Source of the DNA: Pseudemcibacter aquimaris
GTDB lineage: Bacteria > Pseudomonadota > Alphaproteobacteria > Sphingomonadales > Emcibacteraceae
Length of the DNA: 64,000 nt
Direction of reading: 5' to 3'
NCBI RefSeq assembly: GCF_028869115.1
Contig: NZ_CP079800.1
Span: 3,305,471-3,369,470 of the forward strand
Shown here one piece after another: positions 28,287 to 36,703 of the stretch (its first letter is position 1; every line of letters starts with the position of its first letter). Below the pieces are notes generated by a model that saw only the letters and a list, made by a program, of their open reading frames with translations, was not told the origin of the DNA and searched no databases. Made by a program: the position numbers and the translations under genes.

Positions 28287-29329
28287 TTTTTCTGCTGACT
28301 AAGTTTAGAGTCTTCCCACAGCGTTGTTAACGCATGCCATAAACTGCGGCGGGTCGCCGCCAGATATAATGAATTATCCGATAAGTCACGCACCAGAATA
28401 TCATGGGCTTCACCCAGTGAATGATACGGCATTTGCGGGAATAAATGGTGTGTTGCGTGATAACGCAATCCAACCGGTGCCCAAAACGGCGAAAGCATAC
28501 CGCCCGTGACATCGACGCTATCCAGAAACTGATCCGGTACTGACATCTTGACGTCACCCGGGTTTCTATAGGCATGGGCCCCAAGTGTTCTGAAGCTATT
28601 CATAAAGAATATCGTGAGCGTCACAAGATACCAAACGACAATGAATTTAAATGGCAATACGCCCTGATAAATCATAATGGCCCCGGCCCACGCATAAAGA
28701 GTGGCGCATACTTCTTGAATACGCCAATACTCGCCATCAAGTCTTGTTGGTGGCGGGCGTCTATAGGCAAGGTCAATCGTGAGCGATGACGCGCGTTCCC
28801 ATGCGTATCTTCCAAGCGGTGGAATAACCCATGACAGTGGCGTCAGGATTAAGAACCGCGCGAGGAAAAGAAACGGAAGGATCAGGGACAAGAAAACATA
28901 GGCAATGATTTTCCAGCCTTCTTCCGCGCCGAAAGGCAGATATTCACCGTCTTCTGTCGTGCCGTATGTGTCCCTTCTGTGGTGATCATTATGAACACCG
29001 TAATATGTGAATGACGGGATCAGAAGCGGGAAGCCTGCTGTGATATTCCAAAAGGCGACGAAACTTTTAAAAGTGCCCTTTTTAAAATGAACAATTTCAT
29101 GCACAAAAATGGCCACACGATATAAAGAAAAAGAAGAAACGATGAAAAACAGAATATTGGCTATGGAAAAAGGTTCCGTTTCCATCACCAGATAAAATGA
29201 ACCCCAACCCAACACAAGATTAAGCAGCAAATCTGCCCAATAAATAAGCGGGTTACGTTTCATCAAATGCGCAACCAAAGCGCGGGCTTCTTGTAGGGGG
29301 AAGTCTTCGCTATTTTCCGGTGCTGGCAT
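28283..29329 (-). CDS. Fatty acid desaturase family protein
   Basis: 348-residue membrane desaturase. Four hydrophobic segments flank the three histidine boxes: HEIVH, HNDHHRRD and HATHHLFP, which bind the di-iron centre. The frame begins at a TTG (29350), but ATG 29329 has GGAG 7 nt upstream and is the better start. This form is a soluble-lipid or acyl-lipid desaturase of the type common in alphaproteobacteria; the substrate is not determinable. It is a single-gene unit convergent with the GNAT gene and separated from the nar remnant by a 30-bp palindrome. Confidence 0.85.
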   Translation of the reverse strand: MPAPENSEDFPLQEARALVAHLMKRNPLIYWADLLLNLVLGWGSFYLVMETEPFSIANILFFIVSSFSLYRVAIFVHEIVHFKKGTFKSFVAFWNITAGFPLLIPSFTYYGVHNDHHRRDTYGTTEDGEYLPFGAEEGWKIIAYVFLSLILPFLFLARFLILTPLSWVIPPLGRYAWERASSLTIDLAYRRPPPTRLDGEYWRIQEVCATLYAWAGAIMIYQGVLPFKFIVVWYLVTLTIFFMNSFRTLGAHAYRNPGDVKMSVPDQFLDSVDVTGGMLSPFWAPVGLRYHATHHLFPQMPYHSLGEAHDILVRDLSDNSLYLAATRRSLWHALTTLWEDSKLSQQKN

Positions 29330-29438
29330 TAGTATCTCCAATATTCGCAAGTTATGCTTTACTTACATATTCTCTATTTGTGTTTTTAAATGAAATCAAT
29401 CATCAAATGTAAAAATCTGACTTTTTAAAATGAGGGGG

Positions 29439-29468
29439 TTAAGGAAATAGAGCGCTCTATTTCCTTAA
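29439..29468 (-). terminator. Perfect 30-bp palindrome at end of the nar operon
   Basis: TTAAGGAAATAGAGC (29439-29453) is followed directly by its exact reverse complement (29454-29468). As RNA it would give a 13-bp stem with a 4-nt loop, 8 nt after the stop of the truncated foldase gene. There is no long U tract on the minus strand, so it could be a weak terminator, a 3'-end protecting hairpin, or a protein-binding palindrome upstream of the desaturase gene. Confidence 0.6.
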
Positions 29469-29476
29469 AAATATGA

Positions 29477-29920
29477 TTAGATGCCTACGATTTTTGCCTT
29501 ATCCATCAGACTGTCCATATAGGCAGTAAAGGCCGCCTGATGGCTTTTGTCCTCAATAAAGACGCGGATATGTTCGCGCACCATATTGAACGGAAGCACA
29601 TCACCCGTTTTATGATCTTTGAAGCGGGATTGATGCATTTCATAATATCTGCGACAAACAATCTCATCGGCATCCGGAAGCTGAATGACATCCTCAAGAA
29701 GGGTTTCAATGACGTTTTCTTCTTTTTCATTATCAAGTTCTTCAAGTTCATCTTTACTGATGATTTCACGTTCTACCGCTTCATCGAGTAATAATTTGCG
29801 AATGATGAGCGCTCTGGCCGCTTCGCCGCGCGCCTCATTTAAAGAGGCGGCGGGATGGTTTTTCATTTCCGAATGAACTTGGTCATCGGTGATTTCATAA
29901 TTGTTGACAAAGACGGGCAT
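29477..29920 (-). CDS. NifM/PpiC-like foldase lacking its parvulin domain (nar operon)
   Basis: 147-residue protein. It matches the helical N-terminal part of the peptidyl-prolyl isomerase that follows narI in many alphaproteobacterial nar operons (ALIIRKLLLDEAVEREI, then VCRRYYEMHQSRF, residues 88-100) and the conserved C-terminal tail (LPFNMVREHIRVFIEDKS ... AAFTAYMDSL). In relatives as I recall them, a parvulin domain of about 90-100 residues lies between these. Here RFK (99-101) runs directly into DHKTGDVLPF, so the catalytic domain appears cleanly deleted in frame near nt 29617-29622. It could only act as a chaperone. It starts within TAATG of the narI stop. Confidence 0.7.
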   Translation of the reverse strand: MPVFVNNYEITDDQVHSEMKNHPAASLNEARGEAARALIIRKLLLDEAVEREIISKDELEELDNEKEENVIETLLEDVIQLPDADEIVCRRYYEMHQSRFKDHKTGDVLPFNMVREHIRVFIEDKSHQAAFTAYMDSLMDKAKIVGI

Positions 29921-30612
29921 TATTGTGCTCTCCCTCTGCCTCTAACGATTTGATAACCGGTACGGAACAGATATTTAACGGGTGCGCTTAACATATGCAC
30001 AAGTCTTGTGAACGGGAATATCAGGAATATGGTAAGCCCGAGGAATAAATGTGCCTTAAAAACCCATGCTTCATTCACGATGAAATCAGCGGCCCCTGGT
30101 TGGAATGTCACAATATGCTGTGCCCAGTTCGCAAGCGCAATCATGGATGACCCATCAAGATGCTGTGCTGAATAAGGAATTGTTACCAGTCCTAATATCA
30201 ATTGGATATAAAGGATAAACAGCAACGCAATATCGGAAAAACGGCTTGTCGCACGAATACGTGGATCAAAAAGCCTGCGGTATAATAGCATGCTTAAGCC
30301 AATAAAACACAGCACGCCGAAGAAACCGCCTGATACCATCGCTAGTATTTGTTTTGCGCCCGCTGTCATGACCACATGATAAACGGATTCCGGAGTTAGA
30401 AGTCCAACAAGATGTCCAAAGAACAGGAATATAATTCCGATGTGGAACAGATTACTGCCTACACGCATTCCTTTTGATCTTAAGAGCTGGCTACTGTCCG
30501 CTTTCCAAGTGTATTGATCGCGGTCATAGCGGGCAATGGTAACGCCGACCATAATCATGATGGCGATATAGGGATAAATCCCGAATATAAATTGGTGGAG
30601 ATAGTCGGCCAT
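29920..30612 (-). CDS. narI: Respiratory nitrate reductase gamma subunit NarI
   Basis: 230-residue di-haem cytochrome b subunit that anchors the nitrate reductase to the inner membrane and takes electrons from quinol. Five hydrophobic segments are seen; candidate haem ligands are His57 (NLFHIGIIF) and His66 (FGHLVG) near the N-terminus, and the histidines in KAHLFLG and RLVHMLS near the C-terminus. The gene looks intact. It overlaps narJ and the foldase gene by 1 nt each (TAATG), so translation is coupled. Its function is doubtful because the catalytic subunit gene is absent here and narH is chimeric. Confidence 0.93.
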   Translation of the reverse strand: MADYLHQFIFGIYPYIAIMIMVGVTIARYDRDQYTWKADSSQLLRSKGMRVGSNLFHIGIIFLFFGHLVGLLTPESVYHVVMTAGAKQILAMVSGGFFGVLCFIGLSMLLYRRLFDPRIRATSRFSDIALLFILYIQLILGLVTIPYSAQHLDGSSMIALANWAQHIVTFQPGAADFIVNEAWVFKAHLFLGLTIFLIFPFTRLVHMLSAPVKYLFRTGYQIVRGRGRAQ

Positions 30613-31301
30613 TAGTTTGCTCCTCCTAGTGGTTGATTAAGGTGAGTGTTATTTGCGTGATAACTGGTCATGTCGCATGTGCCGCAATCTTTTGAATTGT
30701 CGAAAGCTTCGGCTTCCTGCCATTCTTCGTCCAGCTCATCCAAAGTTTGTTCACGAATTTCTTCTGCTTTTGCTTCTGCAATGATCGCGTCATCCGGTTT
30801 TACTTTGGCAAGTGCCTCTAATGCCTCGAACAGGATGTAATAAAGGCTGTCGCGCTTTTTAAGTCTAATGCCGATGGTGGCGATGACATTGATCGGATCA
30901 CCGACCAAATCAACCGCTTCATCCGCAGGACATGTGGATAGATATTCAAGAAACAGTGGTAAATAATCCGGAAGCTCCCCTTCCTGCATATAAAAACCAC
31001 GGTCCGCATAACTTTCGATCAAATTGACCATTGCCTGTCCACGGTCACGGCTTTCGCCGTGAATATGTTCAAACATATGCAGGCAATGCGCACGTCCCCG
31101 GTCAAACAGATCAACATATTCTTCCTGAAGTTCATAAAGATCCGTCTGTTTCATATAACTGATAAAGTTCAGAACTTTTTTCATGGTGCGTTTAGGCAGA
31201 AATTCTTCTGCCTTAAGCACGTCTTCCACCTCATCAAGGTGATCAATCAGTTCCTGTTTCGGATAGGAAAGAAGCAATCCTATGATTTTAAATGTTCTCA
31301 T
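30612..31301 (-). CDS. narJ: Nitrate reductase assembly chaperone NarJ
   Basis: 229-residue redox-enzyme maturation chaperone (TorD/NarJ family) that inserts cofactors into NarG before membrane attachment. Seen: FKIIGLLLSYPKQELIDHL at the N-terminus, EEYVDLFDRGRAHCLHMFEH, and a long acidic helix at the C-terminus. Full length and without internal stops. SD GGAG precedes the ATG; it follows the narH chimera by 3 nt. A preserved NarJ without NarG in the window is a mismatch, since NarG is its client. Confidence 0.92.
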   Translation of the reverse strand: MRTFKIIGLLLSYPKQELIDHLDEVEDVLKAEEFLPKRTMKKVLNFISYMKQTDLYELQEEYVDLFDRGRAHCLHMFEHIHGESRDRGQAMVNLIESYADRGFYMQEGELPDYLPLFLEYLSTCPADEAVDLVGDPINVIATIGIRLKKRDSLYYILFEALEALAKVKPDDAIIAEAKAEEIREQTLDELDEEWQEAEAFDNSKDCGTCDMTSYHANNTHLNQPLGGAN

Positions 31302-31304
31302 GAT

Positions 31305-33353
31305 TTATCTCCTTACCTGGCCGTTCATTGTGTTTTCATGGGTTGGTGAACCGAACAGATTTGTACGGCTTTCACCGCCGGAACACCCATTACCAAAACT
31401 GAAACCGCATGATGAACGAGTTTCAAAGGCGATCTCGTTATCAAATGGTGTCTCACCTGCATATTCGCGGTGGTTGGTTGGAATAACAAACCTGTCTTCA
31501 TAATTGGCAAGTGCCATAATGCGGTACATGTCATCCATGGTTGCGCTGTCCATATCAACGGCATCAAGGATTGCTTGATTTTCAATGCCACCTACTGATT
31601 TTTCACGCATATATTCGCGCATGGCCATCATGCGTTGCAGCGCAAATTCGACCGGCTGTTCTTTACCGCCAGTAAGCATATTGGCAAGATATTTAACCGG
31701 AATACGAAGGTCTTCAGTATTTGGAATAACGCCGCTTCTTGAAAGTTTGCCTTCTTCCATTGCGCTTTGAACCGGTGAAAGCGGTGGAATATACCAAACC
31801 ATTGGCAAGGTGCGATATTCAGGATGAAGCGGGAATGCGATTTTCCAATCCATCGCCATTTTATAAACCGGACTATTTTGTGCGGCTTGCATCCAGCTAT
31901 CCGGAATGCCAGCCTTTTTGGCTTCTTTAATGACGTCAGGATCATTTGGATCTAAGAACACATCAAGCTGTGCTTCGTAAAGATCTTCTTCATTTTCTGT
32001 TGAGGCGCCGGCCTCAATTTTATCAGCATCATAAAGAAGAACACCAAGGTAACGAATGCGACCCACGCAGGTTTCTGAACATACTGTTGGGTCACCGGCC
32101 TCAAGACGCGGATAACAAAGAGTACATTTTTCAGATTTACCGCTGTTCCAGTTGAAATAGATTTTCTTATAAGGACAGCCGCTCACGCACATGCGCCAGC
32201 CGCGACATTTATCCTGATCGATTAGCACGACGCCGTCTTCTTCGCGTTTATAAATCGCGCCACTTGGGCAGGATGCAACGCAAGTTGGGTTTAAGCAATG
32301 TTCACAAAGGCGCGGCAAATACATCATGAATGTATTGTCGAACTTTCCGTACATTTCTTTTTCGACGTCTTTAAAGTTATAATCCTTACCGCGTTTTTCA
32401 AATTCACCGCCAAGAATTTCTTCCCAGTTCGGGCCCCAATCGGCCTTTTCCATTTTTTCACCAGTGATCATAGAATGCATCCGCGCGGTTGGCGGTGTTT
32501 TTACCTCTGGTGATTTTTGAAGACGGTCATATTCAAATGTGAACGGTTCATAATAATCGTCAATTTCCGGAAGGTCGGGGTTGGCGAAAATTTTGGAAAG
32601 AATTCTGAATTTGCCGCCAAGCTTTGGTTTAATTTTACCATTTGCAAGACGGACCCAGCCACCGTTCCAGCGTTTCTGGTTTTCCCAGTCACGCGGGTAA
32701 CCTTGCAATGTTAATCCTTTGATGCCTTTATATGTCACGTCTAGCACATGTGTTTTTGTTTCAAGATCACCAAAGGGATGATCGTTACCGAACACGCGGT
32801 TTACGTTCCATACGTACCCGTAAACGGCTGTTAGGTTTTCAACGGAATTATTAATGACGGCAACCGCGTCATATGTTTGATCGTTTTGGCGCCATCCAAC
32901 TGTGCCAACAAAGCGTTGATTACCAAGATTGATACCTTGGCGGCCCGCAGCAATCGTTGTTTTTTCAATGCCAGTATAGGCAAGGAAGGCTTGATTGACT
33001 TCTGTATGGTTTGCATCGGCAATGACAGGGTGTGTTGTCATTCCATTTATTGTATTATTATGGTCACCACCCAAATTGCCAGAATGTTCAAATTCTAGCG
33101 TACCGGATAGGCCGTTCCAGACCCCGGTTTTATATCCAAGTTTTGTACGAACAATATTGCCAAGCGCATTTTCAGCAAGGTCGTCTTGTGACACAGCGGC
33201 CAATCTATATCTGATATCGAGGTAGGCATCGCCGTTCGTGAGTGCGTCTGCGAGGGTTTCTGAATTTTGAGCATTGGCAGCAGGTGCCATGGAAAGCGCA
33301 AGGGGTGTAGAAGCAAGTAAAATTACCTTACTTAGGGTTGCGAGAGTTTTCAT
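31305..33353 (-). CDS. narH: Chimera: outer-membrane porin N-terminus fused to NarH lacking its N-terminus
   Basis: 682-residue in-frame fusion. Residues 1-29 are a signal peptide (AANA cleavage) and about 30-217 are the first half of an alginate-export-type porin (DIRYRLAAV, VNQAFLAYTGIEKTTIAAGRQ, RFVGTVGWRQNDQTYD). From about Q217-P220 (nt 32694-32705) it is nitrate reductase beta subunit (DWENQKRWNGGW, ANPDLPEIDDYYEPF) to the normal C-terminus. NarH clusters retained: C350/353/358/362, C383/389/393, C410/413/425/429. Lost: about the first 50 NarH residues with its C-x2-C-x2-C-x3-C motif. narG, which should precede narH, is absent. SD GAGG and an FNR-like box lie upstream. Could be a real deletion or a misassembly. 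Confidence 0.85.
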   Translation of the reverse strand: MKTLATLSKVILLASTPLALSMAPAANAQNSETLADALTNGDAYLDIRYRLAAVSQDDLAENALGNIVRTKLGYKTGVWNGLSGTLEFEHSGNLGGDHNNTINGMTTHPVIADANHTEVNQAFLAYTGIEKTTIAAGRQGINLGNQRFVGTVGWRQNDQTYDAVAVINNSVENLTAVYGYVWNVNRVFGNDHPFGDLETKTHVLDVTYKGIKGLTLQGYPRDWENQKRWNGGWVRLANGKIKPKLGGKFRILSKIFANPDLPEIDDYYEPFTFEYDRLQKSPEVKTPPTARMHSMITGEKMEKADWGPNWEEILGGEFEKRGKDYNFKDVEKEMYGKFDNTFMMYLPRLCEHCLNPTCVASCPSGAIYKREEDGVVLIDQDKCRGWRMCVSGCPYKKIYFNWNSGKSEKCTLCYPRLEAGDPTVCSETCVGRIRYLGVLLYDADKIEAGASTENEEDLYEAQLDVFLDPNDPDVIKEAKKAGIPDSWMQAAQNSPVYKMAMDWKIAFPLHPEYRTLPMVWYIPPLSPVQSAMEEGKLSRSGVIPNTEDLRIPVKYLANMLTGGKEQPVEFALQRMMAMREYMREKSVGGIENQAILDAVDMDSATMDDMYRIMALANYEDRFVIPTNHREYAGETPFDNEIAFETRSSCGFSFGNGCSGGESRTNLFGSPTHENTMNGQVRR

Positions 33354-33415
33354 TTTTTTGTCCTCAGGTGCAGTTATATTTCTATTCAGGCATACGCCGA
33401 TGAAGAAATATAAAC

Positions 33416-33429
33416 TTGATAGAGGTCAA
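33416..33429 (-). promoter_or_regulatory. FNR/NNR-type box upstream of the porin-NarH chimera
   Basis: TTGATAGAGGTCAA matches the FNR consensus TTGAT-N4-ATCAA in 9 of 10 fixed positions. Its centre is about 69 nt upstream of the chimera start, which suits class II activation with a short untranslated leader. FNR-family proteins activate nar and related genes when oxygen is low. Confidence 0.7.
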
Positions 33430-33476
33430 AAAATTGACGAATTAAAAGTCGATTGTTTTTGGCAATGTTAAAAATA

Positions 33477-34760
33477 TTATGCCCGTTGCCATATGATATT
33501 ATTAAATTCACCACATGATGTGCATAGGGGTGTATAATGATTGTGTTTAGTATCGCAATGTGTGCAAACCCATTGATTTTTATGGGATAATTTTGCGGAT
33601 TTATTTTTATAATTTTCTGCGGCTTCGCCCGGGCCTTTTTGTTTTTCTTCTAATTTTGCAAGTAATAAATATGTTTTGGGTGCTTCATCGGGGCCACCGA
33701 TAATTTTATTTAATGCTGTTTTTGCATCAGGCCACTGTTCAGCATTGATGGCCGCTTCTGCCATGATATGTGCACTTTCAACGAATTCGGGTGCACTGTC
33801 TGCGATTTTTTTGATTCGTCTATATGCTTCACTGTTACTTTCCTGCGGGTATAATTCTAGCAACATTTCAGCCAGCTCATCATTTGGTGCTTTTTTCCAA
33901 ATATTCCGTATTACCTTTTCAGCAGCATTTGGATCATTTTGTTCAAGGTGTAATTTCGCTAATGCGAGTGCAGCAGGTGAAAATGCAGGGTCTAGTTTTA
34001 AGGCAGATTTTAACAGTGAAGCACACTCTTGCTTTTTACCGCCTGCTTTTTTCTCAAGCGCCAGTGCATATTCTGTTGCGGCCTTGATATTTTTAAGAGT
34101 TGCGGGACTGATTACGCCTTTTTGTTTTTCTGCCACTTTTATGGCGTCTAGTGTCTCTTGCCAATTTCCTGTTCTAGCGGATGCATAGATATATTGTTCG
34201 AGAAGCCAGGCGTTTTTTGGGGCTTGCTCACGTAACGTGGTAATTAAGGATGTCGCGGCGGGCCAGTTTTTATTCTTAATCAATTTCTCAAGTTTTATTT
34301 TTCCGGTCCAGATTTGGTTTTCTTCTGATAAGGCGAGTTTTTCAAAATATGGGTTTTTATCTTTTCCGAGCTTTTCTGTGGCACTGGCAAGAAATCTTAA
34401 AATTTCGGTGTTTTCGCCAATAGCACCTTTTGCGCGTAGGGCATGTTTTATGGCGTTATCATAATCATCAAGCGCATAAGCACCCCAGGCCTGATCCATC
34501 ATTTTGTCTGCTTTTGCGCGTTTTGCGACCATTCTTTTTGGGCTTCCAAGAAGTGCAGATATATTCATCCATTTAAGTATTTTTAAAGTGAATAACAATG
34601 CGGCGGTATAAAGAACCAACAACATCACAGATACCGCAACAGAAAAACGGATTTCCCATCCTTGCCAAGAAATAAGCACATCACCCGGGTTAGCCGCAAT
34701 CCATGCTGCTACAAGCGCAAGAGAAATACCAATAACAGTGAAAATAGTTAAGCGTATCAT
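33477..34760 (-). CDS. hemY: HemY-like TPR membrane protein with C-terminal zinc ribbon
   Basis: 427-residue protein of the proteobacterial HemY_N family (not protoporphyrinogen oxidase). Two N-terminal membrane segments (about 4-24 and 40-62) flank GDVLISWQGWEIRF, followed by TPR-like helical repeats to about residue 385. The C-terminus adds a zinc ribbon, WVCTHCDTKHNHY followed by CTSCGEF. Its role in haem biosynthesis is inferred from constant linkage to hemC-hemD. It overlaps the mitofilin-like gene by 4 nt (ATGA) and is the last gene of the hemC operon. Confidence 0.87.
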   Translation of the reverse strand: MIRLTIFTVIGISLALVAAWIAANPGDVLISWQGWEIRFSVAVSVMLLVLYTAALLFTLKILKWMNISALLGSPKRMVAKRAKADKMMDQAWGAYALDDYDNAIKHALRAKGAIGENTEILRFLASATEKLGKDKNPYFEKLALSEENQIWTGKIKLEKLIKNKNWPAATSLITTLREQAPKNAWLLEQYIYASARTGNWQETLDAIKVAEKQKGVISPATLKNIKAATEYALALEKKAGGKKQECASLLKSALKLDPAFSPAALALAKLHLEQNDPNAAEKVIRNIWKKAPNDELAEMLLELYPQESNSEAYRRIKKIADSAPEFVESAHIMAEAAINAEQWPDAKTALNKIIGGPDEAPKTYLLLAKLEEKQKGPGEAAENYKNKSAKLSHKNQWVCTHCDTKHNHYTPLCTSCGEFNNIIWQRA

Positions 34761-35983
34761 GCGGTTACCCCAACGGCTTCATAACTATTCATGGCCAGAT
34801 AGCTTTCAGCGGCAATTGATTCTAAAGTTTCTATCGCTTCTTCACCATATAACCAGATTTCAAGATCTTCTTTCCAGGTTGATAGCAGATTTTGAACGGT
34901 TGATGGCATGGCGCTTAAAGCTTCGAGCACGGCATTAAAATCCTGTCCGTCTATCCAGGCTTCTATTTGTGCAATCAAGCTTTCAACAGAACCGTCATTT
35001 TCAGTTAATTCACCAGTGCGTCGCACGGTAATCATATTTTGCAAACGTGTCATTGTTGATTGCCACCATGATGCGTTTTGCGCGTCTGTTGGTGTCGCCA
35101 TAATTTCAGGGATCAATTCCGTAAATCTGCCTTTTAGATCAGCAGGGGTCGGAAGGCCAGTTGAGGCATGGTTAGATAACTGATCAAGTGCACCGTTCAC
35201 TGCATCATTCATGGCAAGGGTGCTGCTTTCGGTCAATCTTTTGACCGTAGCAAGTTCAACAGCAAAACTTTCACCGGAAATCACCTTTCTTTTAAGCTCT
35301 GCGATTTTCATATTTAACAAAAGACCGCTATTATCACGTGCGCTTTCAGTTTCAAGTGATACAAGACGACTTTCAAGTATGGTAATTTTTTCAGAAAGTG
35401 CAGCTGTTTCACTTTGTAATGTTGCTCTTTCTTTTTCTGCTTCTGCGGCATCAAGCATGTTTTTGCTTAACGGAACAAATGATGCTTCAAGCTGGCTCAT
35501 GCGGCTCAGCAGCATATCAATGCGGGCGGCCTGTGATGTATCAACTGGTGCTGCTGTATTTGTTTCGATTGTTTCTGATGCAGCAGGGCTGATTTGTGCT
35601 TCAAGGGCATCCATTCTGTTTTCAAGTATGGAAACATCAATAGCGGAAAGTCCGTCAAGACGACTTTGCTGTTCATTTGATTTTCTTGTTAAATCATTGA
35701 TGGTTTGTTGCTGTTCATCAAGTTGTTGCTGAATTGTGGCAACATCAACACTGTTATTTTGACCAAGCCAACCTGCAACATATGGCACGCGTTCAGCAAT
35801 AGTGGGCAGAAAATATATTGCTGTTGCGCTTCCGGCTAAAAACAGGATCAGCAGCATTAATATGCGCAATGCAATATTAGGATTTTTCTTTTCCTCTTTT
35901 TTATTTAACGGGGAATTATCCTGCTTGATATCTACTTTCTTTATGGCAGATGTTTTTTCTTGTTTTTCTTTATTGTCTGTCAT
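34757..35983 (-). CDS. Mitofilin-like inner membrane protein (COG4223)
   Basis: 408-residue bacterial homologue of the mitochondrial crista organiser Mic60/mitofilin. A charged cytoplasmic N-terminus (about 1-32) precedes one membrane segment (about 33-57), then a long coiled coil (about 80-240, rich in Q/E/S heptads), then a conserved helical C-terminus resembling the mitofilin domain. Alphaproteobacterial members sit between hemD and hemY, exactly as here, and shape intracytoplasmic membranes where tested. Gap to hemD is 21 nt; overlap with hemY is 4 nt. Confidence 0.85.
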   Translation of the reverse strand: MTDNKEKQEKTSAIKKVDIKQDNSPLNKKEEKKNPNIALRILMLLILFLAGSATAIYFLPTIAERVPYVAGWLGQNNSVDVATIQQQLDEQQQTINDLTRKSNEQQSRLDGLSAIDVSILENRMDALEAQISPAASETIETNTAAPVDTSQAARIDMLLSRMSQLEASFVPLSKNMLDAAEAEKERATLQSETAALSEKITILESRLVSLETESARDNSGLLLNMKIAELKRKVISGESFAVELATVKRLTESSTLAMNDAVNGALDQLSNHASTGLPTPADLKGRFTELIPEIMATPTDAQNASWWQSTMTRLQNMITVRRTGELTENDGSVESLIAQIEAWIDGQDFNAVLEALSAMPSTVQNLLSTWKEDLEIWLYGEEAIETLESIAAESYLAMNSYEAVGVTA

Positions 35984-36004
35984 GGTCGCCCCTTAATATC
36001 ATAC

Positions 36005-36703
36005 CTAAATCAGTCTTAGTAAGGCTTCTTCATCAGGTTGATCTGCGATTAAAATATCATTCCAGCTTACACTTGAAATGGATTTGGCAATATCACTGCT
36101 CATACATAATGCAGAAATGCCGTTTAAATTATCCGTCAAACCAGCTTTTTTTATTGTTTCTATAAATATAAGCGCGCTTCTTGATGAATAAAAGGGGATA
36201 TAATCAATCGCACCACTTTTTATGTCATTTAAGGCCTTATCCGATAGGGTGTTTTTAGAGACGGCTTCATAAACTTTGATCTCGTTGACATAAAAGTTGT
36301 CTTTTTCAAGCAATTGTCCAAGGTCTTTTGAAACATGCTGTGCAGAAAGATACAATAACGGTCCATTTTTAGGATTGAGGAGCATTATAATATCTGAAGC
36401 CAACTTTTCAACGTCACCATTTGCACTTTTTACGGCATTAAATCCAGCCTGTTTTGCACATTCAGCAGTTTTATCACCAACTGTTAAAACCAGAATATTG
36501 GGTGCGCCATATTGTTCCGTAAATATTTTAACAGCATTTCGGCTTGTAAAGATAAGCGCTTGATATCCATCCAGATGAATTTTTGGGTGGTCTAAAGGTT
36601 TAATTTCCATAAGCGGGCTGATGACAGCGTCATGACCATATTTTGCGAGCTTGTTTTTTAAAGCATTGCTGTCTCGTTCTGTACGTGTCAGGAGGAAGCG
36701 CAT
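36005..36703 (-). CDS. hemD: Uroporphyrinogen-III synthase HemD
   Basis: 232-residue cytoplasmic enzyme that cyclises hydroxymethylbilane with inversion of ring D. The family is poorly conserved, but FTSRNAVKIFTEQYGAPN and YIPFYSSRSALIFIETI match the two-lobed fold, and the position right after hemC is decisive. It overlaps the hemC end by 16 nt. Length is slightly short of average but within the family range. Confidence 0.9.
   Translation of the reverse strand: MRFLLTRTERDSNALKNKLAKYGHDAVISPLMEIKPLDHPKIHLDGYQALIFTSRNAVKIFTEQYGAPNILVLTVGDKTAECAKQAGFNAVKSANGDVEKLASDIIMLLNPKNGPLLYLSAQHVSKDLGQLLEKDNFYVNEIKVYEAVSKNTLSDKALNDIKSGAIDYIPFYSSRSALIFIETIKKAGLTDNLNGISALCMSSDIAKSISSVSWNDILIADQPDEEALLRLI

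Noticed and set aside
32690..32710. Simple sequencing frameshift explaining the NarH fusion
   Set aside because: Both halves are in the same frame and from unrelated families, so a base error cannot create the join; only deletion, recombination or misassembly can.
35211..35732. 173-residue plus-strand ORF
   Set aside because: Antisense of the mitofilin coiled coil; low-complexity Ser/Leu composition and no start signal.
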